The position numbers and the translations under genes were made by a program. 39,808 nt of DNA from Thermoplasmatota archaeon (GTDB lineage Archaea; Thermoplasmatota; JAKEGO01; JANQNJ01), in NCBI GenBank assembly GCA_028279645.1, contig JANQNJ010000160.1, forward strand, positions 1 to 39,808. Reading direction: 5' to 3'. The notes under the pieces are model-generated. The model had not been told where the DNA came from, did no database searches, and saw only the letters and a program-made list of their open reading frames with translations. Shown here in pieces: positions 1-8,600 of the stretch (within the stretch, counting starts at the first letter, position 1; each line of letters starts with the position of its first letter).

Positions 1-1
1 T

Positions 2-3000
2 GTTGCCCCCACAGCCAGCCACGGCGGCCCCTACTCCATCAATGAGGGTCAGTCCGTTGATCTTGACGCTAGCGGCAGTAGCGATCCCTGCGCCGACGAC
101 ACACTTACCTACGCCTGGGACCTGGATGACGATGGTCAGTATGATGACGCGACCGGTGCAACACCGACGGTCAGCTGGTCCACGCTCCAGTCACTCCTGA
201 CCAACGACGGCCAGTACGATATCAGCGTCGAGGTGAGTGATGACGACACATCATCCACTGCGGATACCACATTAACCATCAGCAATGTCGCTCCGACAGC
301 TAGCCATGGCGGCCCCTACAGCATCAACGAGGGTCAGTCTGTCGACCTGGATGCAAGCGGCAGCAGCGACCCGTGCGCGGATGACACGCTTACATACGCT
401 TGGGACCTCGACGACGATGGACAGTACGATGATGCCACTGGTGCAACTCCGACCGTGTCCTGGGCCACACTGCAGAGCCTTCTCACCAACGACGGGCAAT
501 ACGACATCAGTGTTGAGGTAAGTGACGACGATACATCATCGACGGCAGACACTACCTTGACAATAGCCAACGTTGCTCCAACTGCCAGCCACGGCGGTCC
601 CTACTCGATAAATGAGGGTCAGTCGGTGGACCTAGATGCAAGTGGCAGCAGCGATCCATGCGCTGGCGATACACTAACCTACGCCTGGGACCTGGACGAC
701 GACGGACAGTACGACGATGCTACAGGCGCAACACCAACGGTCAGCTGGTCCGCCCTACAAGCTCTTCTGAACAACGACGGCCAGTACGACATCAGCTTGG
801 AGGTAAGCGATGACGACACCTCTTCCACCGCCGATACTACCCTGACAATAGCCAACGTCGCTCCCACCGCGAGCCACGGCGGCCCATACACCATCAATGA
901 GGGCGAATCCGTCGATCTCGATGCGAGCGGCAGCAGCGACCCATGCGCGGATGACACGCTCACCTATGCATGGGACCTTGACGACGACGGTCAGTACGAC
1001 GATGCAACTGGTGCTACCCCGACTATCGCATGGTCCGCACTCGAGGCATTGGGCTTGAACGACGGGACCCATGATATCAGCATTGAGGTCAGCGACGACG
1101 ACACTTCATCCACTGCCGACACAACCCTCACCATCACCAACATCGCACCGACCGCCGATGCAGGCGGACCGTATACCATCGACGAGGGCGACGACCTCGA
1201 TCTGGATGCGAGTGGATCATCGGATCCGAGCAACGATGTTCTAACGTATGCCTGGGACCTGGACAATGACGGTCAGTACGATGATGCCACCGGTGAGACA
1301 CCGACAGTGAGCTGGTCTACCCTGGAAGGGTTAGGTCTTAACGACGGTTCCTCGACCGTAGGTGTGGAAGTTAGCGACGACGATACATCATCAACCGACA
1401 CGGCATCACTGACCATCAGCAACATTGCCCCGACAGCGGACACGGGAGGACCCTACTCCATCAACGAAGGTGATCAGCTTGACCTCGATGGCAGCGGTTC
1501 GAGCGATCCCAACGCAAATGATCTGCTAACCTATGCCTGGGACCTTGATAACGACGGTCAGTACGATGACGCAACAGGCGAATCCCCAACCGTTGCCTGG
1601 TCGACCCTCGAGGCGCTGGGCCTCAATGATGGTGCTCTCCCGATCGGTCTGGAGGTCACTGATGACGATACCACTACTACAGACACCGGGACCTTGAACC
1701 TCGCAAATATTGCGCCAACTGCGGAAGCAGGCGGCCCCTACAGTATCGATGAGGGTGACGCACTGACCGTGGCAGGCTCGGGAGGCGATTCCAACAGCAA
1801 TGACCTTCTGACCTACGCCTGGGATCTGGACGACGATGGATCCTACGAGACATCGGCCCCGGCTGCCGGGACGATCCCGTGGTCTGTTCTTGAGGCTCTC
1901 GGTCTCAATGACGGGAGCCATACCGTCACACTTCGCGTCAGCGACGATGATACATTCACGACCGACACCGCCGCCCTCCTGCTTGCGAACGTAGCACCAA
2001 CGGCAGATGCGGGCGGACCCTACGCCTTCGATGAAGGTGACAGCCTTCCGCTGTCAGGGAGCGGTACAGACTCTAACGCCAACGATCTCATGACATACGC
2101 CTGGGACCTCGACAACGACGGTCAGTACGACGATGCTATCGGCTCGGTGGCCGAACCCACTTGGAACATGTTCCGGGACTTCGGCTGGAACGACGGCGAC
2201 CATACTATTGGCCTCAAGGTGAGCGACGATGACACCTTCACCACTGACTCGACGACAGTCACTCTCAACAACATCGGACCGACCGCGGAGACCGACGGCC
2301 CACACACAATAGACGAAGGGGATGATGTGACCCTGGACGCGAGCTCCTCAAGCGATCCCAACGCCAATGATGTACTATCCTACTCCTGGGACCTTGACAA
2401 CGACGGCCAGTACGACGACGCCACCGGCGAATCCCCGACAGTCGCTTGGTCGACACTCGAAGGCCTCGGTCTCAACGACGGCGACCATACGATCGGCCTC
2501 AGGGTTTCGGATGACGACACGGATGACACCGATTCAACGACCCTTTCCATCGACAACGTCGGACCTACGGCAGAGACCGATGGTCCCTATACCATCGACG
2601 AGGGCAGCGATGCCGCCATGGATGCCAGCTCCTCTTCCGAACCGAACGGAAATGATGTGCTCACCTACGAATGGGACCTTGACAATGATGGACAATACGA
2701 CGATGCTACCGGCGAATCGCCGACAGTTGCATGGTCGACGCTCGAAGGCCTCGGTCTGAACGATGGCGACAACACGATCGGTCTCCGGGTATCCGATGAC
2801 GACACAGACGACACGACCACAACGACCCTAACCATCGACAACGTAGGGCCGACAGCTGAGACCGATGGCCCACACGCCATAGACGAAGGCGACGACGTCA
2901 CCCTTGACGCGAGTTCTTCGGACGATCCGAACGGAAATGATGTGCTCACCTACGAGTGGGACCTTGACAATGACGGCCAATACGACGATGCTACAGGTGA

Positions 3001-4267
3001 AGCTCCGACGGTGAGCTGGGCCACACTTGAGGGTCTCGGACTAAACGACGGCGACAATCCGATCGGCCTCCGGGTGTCGGATGACGATACCGATGACACC
3101 GATTCAACGACACTCACTATCGACAACGTTGGACCGACCGCTGAGACCGATGGACCTTACACCATCGACGAGGGGAGCGATGCCATCATCGATGCTAGCT
3201 CTTCGAGCGATCCGAATGCGAACGATGTACTGACATACGAGTGGGATCTGGACAACGATGGACAGTATGACGATGCAACAGGCGAATCACCGACTGTCTC
3301 CTGGTCCACTCTGGAGGGTCTCGGCCTCAACGATGGCGATAACACGATAGGTCTACGGGTATCGGACGACGATACCGATGACACCACCTCGACGACCCTT
3401 ACCATCAACAACGTTGGACCGACCGGTGATGCTAACGGACCGCACACCATCGACGAAGGCGATGACGTCACCCTTGACGCCAGCTCTTCAAGCGATCCGA
3501 ACGCGAACGATGTACTGACATACGAATGGGACCTGGACAACGACGGTCAATACGACGATGCCACCGGCGAATCTCCGACAGTTTCCTGGTCCACTCTTGA
3601 AGGCCTCGGCCTCAACGACGGTGACAATCCGATCGGCCTCCGGGTGTCAGACGACGATACCGATGACACCACCTCGACGACCCTTACCATAGACAACGTG
3701 GCACCAAGCGCAGATGCCGGTGGTCCGTACACCATCAACGAGGGCGATCAGCTAGATCTTTCCGGCAGCGGTTCGGACGAGAACGGTAACGACGTCCTGA
3801 CCTACTCCTGGGACATCGACGATGATGGCGAACATGACGACGCGACCGGTACAACCCCCTCGATATCTTGGGCAACCCTCGAGACGCTATTGACCAATGA
3901 TGGAATCTATACCATCGAGCTGAAGGTCGGCGATGACGATACGTTCACACTGGACACCGCTCAGGTGACCATCGATAATGTCGCACCCACGGCCGAAGCT
4001 GGTGGGCCGTATTCGATCGACGAGGGTGATCCTGTCGACCTCTCGGGAAGCGGTTCGGATGTGTGCTCGGTCGATGATGGGGCATTGACCTACGCCTGGG
4101 ATCTCGACGACGACGGCGCCTTCGACGACGCAACTGGAACAACTCCAACTGTTTCCTGGGCCACTCTGGATGCCCTTGGACTCAACGACGGCACTCACAC
4201 TTTAGAGCTCAGGGTGAGCGACGACGACACATCGACAATGGACACTGCTCAGCTGACAATAAACAAC
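2..4267 (+). repeat. Fifteen tandem PKD-domain repeats (94-96 codons each)
   Basis: Repeat starts are at 2, 287, 572, 857, 1142, 1424, 1709, 1991, 2273, 2558, 2843, 3128, 3413, 3698 and 3980, giving periods of 282, 285 or 288 bp. The common theme is APTA..GGPY.I.EG, LTYAWDLD.DGQYDD and LNDG..T, ending V.DDDT. Three subfamilies lie in blocks: copies 1-4 (SHGGPY with SDPC, one Cys each), copies 5-8, and copies 9-13 (ETDGPH or ETDGPY with DDTDDT). Copies 14-15 are closer to the PKD copies in gene 2. The periods keep frame throughout. Neighbouring copies are almost identical in protein but differ widely at synonymous sites. Confidence 0.95.
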
Positions 4268-5293
4268 ATCGAACCGACGATAACCTTGGACAGCCCGACA
4301 GGAGGAGAGCAGTGGGCCGGTTCCAACGATATCGAGTGGACCGCATATGATCCCGGGGACACCCTTACCATCGACATCGAGTATTGGGACGGAAGCGGCT
4401 GGTCCTCGATCGCGACCGCAGAGGCCGATGACGGTTCCTACTCCTGGGACACTTCGACAGAAGCGGACAACGATGAGGCCAAGATCCGCGTCACCGCGAA
4501 CGATAATCAGGGATCCGTCGACGATGAATCGGCATCCTTCTTCGAGATAGACAACACCGCGCCAACAACCACCGATGACTACGTCAGCACCTGGCACGAT
4601 GCCGACGTTGACATCACCCTGACACCATCCGATGCTGGTGTCGGAGTGGACTACACATGGTATCGTATCAACGGCGGAGATTGGCAGACCGGAACAGCTT
4701 TGACCATTACTGTCTCAGGAGATGGTGTCCACACAGTTGACTACGGCAGCATCGACCTGGTCGGCAACAACGAATCCGCGAACCAGATAATAGTGACCAT
4801 CGATACCACCCCGCCGGAGCTGAAGGTGTATTTCGACCAGACCGCAAAGAAGCCCAAGTTCGAACCGACCGACAACCTTGACAGCGCACCCGACATGACA
4901 CTGCTCAGCAAGTTCGGAAAGAACCGTGTCTACAAGGTTACCGATCATGCCGGGAACACGGCCACGATCAAGCTCAGGATAAACAAGCAGAAGATCGCTG
5001 GCTGGAAGATCAAGACTGTCACCCTGAAATGGGCATCGTACAACGACGGCTCACAGCAGAGCTTCGGGGATGCGAAGTTCAGGGTTCAGTTCAAGATGAG
5101 CAGCGGTGTCTACAAATCATTGAAGCAGGCGATCTCCGGAGGAACGTTCTGGATCGACGCGAACTACCGTAAATCCCTCGGAGTAACGAAGATGAAGATA
5201 TTCGATGGCGCGTTGGATGTGGACATCTATGCCGGTATCAAGACGGCGGAGATGCTGACCGACGCGGGCGCTGTGGATTACAATATACCATAA
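2..5293 (+). CDS. Giant PKD-repeat surface protein, 5' partial (gene 1)
   Basis: The reading frame is open from base 2 to a TAA at 5291-5293, so the true start lies left of the window; the ATG at 233 is internal to a repeat. In order it encodes 15 tandem PKD domains (2-4267), an Ig-like domain opening SPTGGEQW (4268-4555), an Ig-like domain opening TTTDDYVSTWHD (4556-4810), and a Lys-rich C-terminal domain of about 160 aa (4811-5290) ending DYNIP. PKD domains are extracellular beta-sandwiches that act as spacers or adhesion modules. The array is strongly Asp-rich and each copy has a DxDxDG loop that could bind calcium. There is no C-terminal membrane helix, LPXTG or PGF-type sorting tail. The last three domains recur in gene 2, so the two are paralogs. 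Surface location is inferred; no catalytic residues were seen. Confidence 0.93.
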   Translation, partial: VAPTASHGGPYSINEGQSVDLDASGSSDPCADDTLTYAWDLDDDGQYDDATGATPTVSWSTLQSLLTNDGQYDISVEVSDDDTSSTADTTLTISNVAPTASHGGPYSINEGQSVDLDASGSSDPCADDTLTYAWDLDDDGQYDDATGATPTVSWATLQSLLTNDGQYDISVEVSDDDTSSTADTTLTIANVAPTASHGGPYSINEGQSVDLDASGSSDPCAGDTLTYAWDLDDDGQYDDATGATPTVSWSALQALLNNDGQYDISLEVSDDDTSSTADTTLTIANVAPTASHGGPYTINEGESVDLDASGSSDPCADDTLTYAWDLDDDGQYDDATGATPTIAWSALEALGLNDGTHDISIEVSDDDTSSTADTTLTITNIAPTADAGGPYTIDEGDDLDLDASGSSDPSNDVLTYAWDLDNDGQYDDATGETPTVSWSTLEGLGLNDGSSTVGVEVSDDDTSSTDTASLTISNIAPTADTGGPYSINEGDQLDLDGSGSSDPNANDLLTYAWDLDNDGQYDDATGESPTVAWSTLEALGLNDGALPIGLEVTDDDTTTTDTGTLNLANIAPTAEAGGPYSIDEGDALTVAGSGGDSNSNDLLTYAWDLDDDGSYETSAPAAGTIPWSVLEALGLNDGSHTVTLRVSDDDTFTTDTAALLLANVAPTADAGGPYAFDEGDSLPLSGSGTDSNANDLMTYAWDLDNDGQYDDAIGSVAEPTWNMFRDFGWNDGDHTIGLKVSDDDTFTTDSTTVTLNNIGPTAETDGPHTIDEGDDVTLDASSSSDPNANDVLSYSWDLDNDGQYDDATGESPTVAWSTLEGLGLNDGDHTIGLRVSDDDTDDTDSTTLSIDNVGPTAETDGPYTIDEGSDAAMDASSSSEPNGNDVLTYEWDLDNDGQYDDATGESPTVAWSTLEGLGLNDGDNTIGLRVSDDDTDDTTTTTLTIDNVGPTAETDGPHAIDEGDDVTLDASSSDDPNGNDVLTYEWDLDNDGQYDDATGEAPTVSWATLEGLGLNDGDNPIGLRVSDDDTDDTDSTTLTIDNVGPTAETDGPYTIDEGSDAIIDASSSSDPNANDVLTYEWDLDNDGQYDDATGESPTVSWSTLEGLGLNDGDNTIGLRVSDDDTDDTTSTTLTINNVGPTGDANGPHTIDEGDDVTLDASSSSDPNANDVLTYEWDLDNDGQYDDATGESPTVSWSTLEGLGLNDGDNPIGLRVSDDDTDDTTSTTLTIDNVAPSADAGGPYTINEGDQLDLSGSGSDENGNDVLTYSWDIDDDGEHDDATGTTPSISWATLETLLTNDGIYTIELKVGDDDTFTLDTAQVTIDNVAPTAEAGGPYSIDEGDPVDLSGSGSDVCSVDDGALTYAWDLDDDGAFDDATGTTPTVSWATLDALGLNDGTHTLELRVSDDDTSTMDTAQLTINNIEPTITLDSPTGGEQWAGSNDIEWTAYDPGDTLTIDIEYWDGSGWSSIATAEADDGSYSWDTSTEADNDEAKIRVTANDNQGSVDDESASFFEIDNTAPTTTDDYVSTWHDADVDITLTPSDAGVGVDYTWYRINGGDWQTGTALTITVSGDGVHTVDYGSIDLVGNNESANQIIVTIDTTPPELKVYFDQTAKKPKFEPTDNLDSAPDMTLLSKFGKNRVYKVTDHAGNTATIKLRINKQKIAGWKIKTVTLKWASYNDGSQQSFGDAKFRVQFKMSSGVYKSLKQAISGGTFWIDANYRKSLGVTKMKIFDGALDVDIYAGIKTAEMLTDAGAVDYNIP
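4811..5290 (+). other. Shared C-terminal domain, copy in gene 1
   Basis: A domain of 160 aa follows the last Ig-like domain. It matches the ends of genes 2 and 3 in order: PEL..YF, a Lys-rich strand, SAPD, KFGKNR.YK, DHAGNTA, KIAGWKIK, SYNDG.QQSF, LKQ, VTKMKIFDG and a final Y..P before the stop. It is Lys-rich, in contrast to the Asp-rich repeats before it. I do not recognise a named family. A sorting, anchoring or polysaccharide-binding role is inferred from its fixed terminal position. Confidence 0.8.
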
Positions 5294-5348
5294 GGCGAAC
5301 ACCACTAGAGATGTGTCCAAGCATGGTGCAATAGCCAACCTTAAGATC

Positions 5349-5383
5349 GGAGGGGCCGACGCCCCTCCTTCTTTATTATATTA
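5349..5383 (+). terminator. Hairpin plus T-rich terminator after gene 1
   Basis: A perfect 8-bp stem, GGAGGGGC (5349-5356) with GCCCCTCC (5361-5368), closes a CGAC loop and is followed by TTCTTTATTATATT. It begins 56 bases after the gene 1 stop codon. Confidence 0.8.
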
Positions 5384-5406
5384 AATGCTACCAATAGGTT
5401 TGGCTT

Positions 5407-5448
5407 TTTATAAATATGGCAAAGAATAACATGAACTGTTCACGTTAT
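5407..5448 (+). promoter_or_regulatory. TATA-like box with a 23-bp palindrome at the predicted start site
   Basis: TTTATAAATAT (5407-5417) is a good archaeal TATA box. The arms ATAACATGAAC (5426-5436) and GTTCACGTTAT (5438-5448) pair at 10 of 11 positions around a single T. The dyad centre is about 25 bp downstream of the TATA centre, where transcription would begin, so a repressor could sit there. It is 230 bp upstream of gene 2 and would give a long leader. This may be an alternative gene 2 promoter. Confidence 0.4.
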
Positions 5449-5525
5449 ATGTAGAAACAATTAAAAATCCTTATAATTTAGTTCGTTTTGGAATTCTTAA
5501 AATGACAACTAACTATAATAAAAAG

Positions 5526-5568
5526 TATTATATCATCTCAGTCAGTTCTGGCTGGCTGTCGGAGGGAC
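5526..5568 (+). promoter_or_regulatory. Proximal promoter and leader element of gene 2
   Basis: TATTATAT (5526-5533) is followed 35 bp later, start to start, by GGAGGGAC (5561-5568). Genes 3 and 4 have the same arrangement with 33-bp spacing, which supports this as the functional promoter rather than the TATA box at 5407. The distance from box to ATG is 144 bp. Confidence 0.45.
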
Positions 5569-5658
5569 TTAGAGGTCTATATGATACTCGGTTGCACAAG
5601 ACGCAAAACACCTCCTTTAATACTCCTACATGGCCCGGGAGCCCCTTCGCGATAAGAT

Positions 5659-5665
5659 GAGGTGA
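5659..5665 (+). promoter_or_regulatory. Ribosome binding site of gene 2
   Basis: GAGGTGA with a 4-base spacer to ATG 5670. The surrounding GATGAGGTGACGTA is identical before gene 4. It decides for ATG 5670 over the in-frame ATG at 5700, which has no such site. Confidence 0.85.
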
Positions 5666-5669
5666 CGTA

Positions 5670-8600
5670 ATGAGAGATGCGAATTCTAGCAAGAGCGCAA
5701 TGAAGTTGATAGTCCTGGCACTGCTGGGAATATTCGTTCTGATGGCACTCGGTTCTGCATCAGGGGCAGATATCTACGTGGACACCACCGGGAGCGATAC
5801 GACGGGTGATGGCAGCAGTGGAAATCCATATGCTACCATCCAGAAGGGTGTGGACGAGGCGAGCGATGGAGATACCATCAATATCGCCGATGGAACATAC
5901 ACCGAGGATGTCGAGATAGACGGTTATGGTCTCATATTCTCCGGTGAGAGCGAAGCAGGGACCATAGTCCAGGCCGGCGCGACTGCTCCAGGGTCGACTA
6001 ATGTATTCTATATCGACACTGCATCCACTGGCTATGATTTCGAGTTCCACAACATGACCATCAGGAACGGTCTCTACGGGATCAGGTCAAAGGAAGGGAA
6101 CATCGAAGTCTACCATTGTACCTTCTATCACAACGGTTGGGACGGAACCGGAAGGGATTCCGACCCTAGCCAGACCGAGATGGCCGACCTGTGGGCCAGC
6201 TCCAACACCACCAGCGGGGGTGCTTTCAGGTTGGAGGACTCATCCAATACCAAGATCCTTGATTGCACTGTTTATGATAACCTTAGGGGTGCGAGGCTCC
6301 AGGATACCTCGACCGGCAAGGTCACCGGGAACACCATCTACGGCAACATCGACTCCGGTCTATACATGGCATCCTCGACCTACACGATCGCCGCAGGATG
6401 TGACGATGTTGTTATCAAGAACAACACGATCTACGAGAACAACAACAACGGTCTTCTCCTGATCGGCGGTCACAACTTCGATGTCTACGACAACGAGATC
6501 TACGACAACTGGAACACCGGGGTCCAGAGCTGGATGACCGGTGAGTTGACACTTGTCAACAACGAGATCACCGGCAACAGCATCTATCAATACAACGGTC
6601 TTGGACTTCTCGGCGACTCTTATGGCGGTATCGACTTCCAGGGTTCTTCGAACGCGAACGAGGATATCCAGGCAGGCGCCGCTTTCCTCATAGACATGAG
6701 AAAGAATGTGGTTGCTGACAACAATGCCGGCCGTTACACATACGCCACCGGTTTCACCATCAACAATAAGATGGACGACGTTGGCACCAAGACCGCCACG
6801 ATCAAGAACAACGTGTTCAGCGGTCATGAGGTCGATATCTGGCTCGAGGATCACGCGGATTATGTCGCCATAACCGGCAATAGTTTCTCCGATGCCACCG
6901 AATTCGGTGTTGACAACGACGACACCGGCGTTGAGGTCGATGCGGAGAACAACTGGTGGGGCGCTGGCGATGGTCCCAGCGGCGAGGGTGCTGGAAGCGG
7001 TGTGGCCGTTTCCACCGATGTGGACTACGACCCCTACACTGCAGCACCGTCGACCGTTTGGGTCGACGATGACTACACGGCAACCGATGCCGGTGGTCAC
7101 ACGTGGGGCTACGATGCCTTCGCAACCATTCAGGGCGGATTGGACGTGATATCTGACAACGCTACTGTAACGGTTGCCGCGGGAACCTATACCGAGTATG
7201 TTCAGATCTTTAACGACGGAGTAACGCTGGACGGCGCCGGGATCGACCAGACCATCCTCGACCTAGATGGAGTGGAACCCTACAACCAGTTCGCGTTCCA
7301 GCCTTCAGGATACAGCGTTGGCGGTATTTTGATCTCCGGCTACAATCAGGACGATGGCAAGACCTACGGTGTTACCGTGCAGGACCTGACAGTTCAGGAT
7401 GCGGGCCTTAACTCGGGTACGAGCTGGACCGGCGCTCGTGATGACGACTCGAACGGTGACGGCGATGTGAACGGCATCTCTGCGGTCGCAGCATACTATA
7501 CCACGATCGACAACGTTAAGGTCGACGGTGCCACCAAACACGGTGTACATTTCGACCGACCTGTGACCAGCACTCACTCGGCGAGGTGGCATTGCAAGGA
7601 CGGTAGCGTAACAGACAGCACGTTCACTAACAATGACAACTCCGGTATATACTTCGGTTTCTTCCACGGGGACGCGACGATCACCGGAAACACTGTCGAT
7701 GACAACTTCAAGAACGGTATCTTCCTCGCAGGCAGCAAAAAGGACAAGGGAGACAACGTTAAGAAATACGCTACTGGCACGATCAACAACAACGATGTGG
7801 ACGGAAATTCCGCTAACGAGGGCAGTAACGGCGGTATCTTCGTGAAAGCCTACAGCACCGATATAACCGTCTACGAGAACACTGTAACCGGTCACAACCT
7901 CTGGAGCGAGTCCTTTGGAATAATGACTGGGTATGCTGAGAACACCGGCACCGACATTTACGACAACACTGTGACTGGCAACATGCGAGCGATCATTGCA
8001 TTCTACGGTGCTTCTGGCGGATCGATCTACGGCAACACCATCACGACGGATAGCGGAACATACGACACCGGCCAGGCGGCGATCAAGATGGACGGCGTCT
8101 CCGGCTTCGATGTCTACAACAACGACCTATCTAGCCTCTCCGGTGTTGGCATTATGTTCAACAACTGGGGCGATTGGGCTGGTGTCCCTGGGTCTAACAA
8201 CAACAGCATCTATCAGAACACCATCGATGAGCCTATGTTCGCAGGCATCTATCTTAAGGAGGATGCTCGATACAACACCTTCACGAACAATGTCATCACC
8301 AGTGTGGCTAGCGATACCTTCTCACACAACCACGATTGGGGCACCCACGACGGAGCTAACGATGCCTCCGTTCTGACCGATTCCACGCAATCCTGGACAA
8401 CGGATTACTTTGTCGGTTGGACCCTCGAGAACGACGATGACGGTAGTTCAGGAACAGTCACGGCCAACACTGCGACCACGATAACGGCGACCCTCTCCGG
8501 CGGAACGGAGGACGACTGGGACACAGGGGATTCGTGGGACCTTTGGTTCGACGTAACCAGGCAGTGCGGCATCTACCTCGAGGGCGGCGACAGCAGCTCA

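Noticed and set aside
2-4267. CRISPR-like or satellite array
   Set aside because: The period is about 285 bp, keeps reading frame and encodes PKD domains; there are no short repeats with unique spacers.
233-5293. ATG at 233 as the start of gene 1
   Set aside because: The same frame is open and in register with a full PKD repeat back to base 2, and there is no ribosome site or signal peptide at 233.
5700-5760. Alternative start of gene 2 at ATG 5700, giving a shorter signal peptide
   Set aside because: No ribosome site precedes it, while ATG 5670 has GAGGTGA four bases upstream and an MR(D/E) start like genes 3 and 4.
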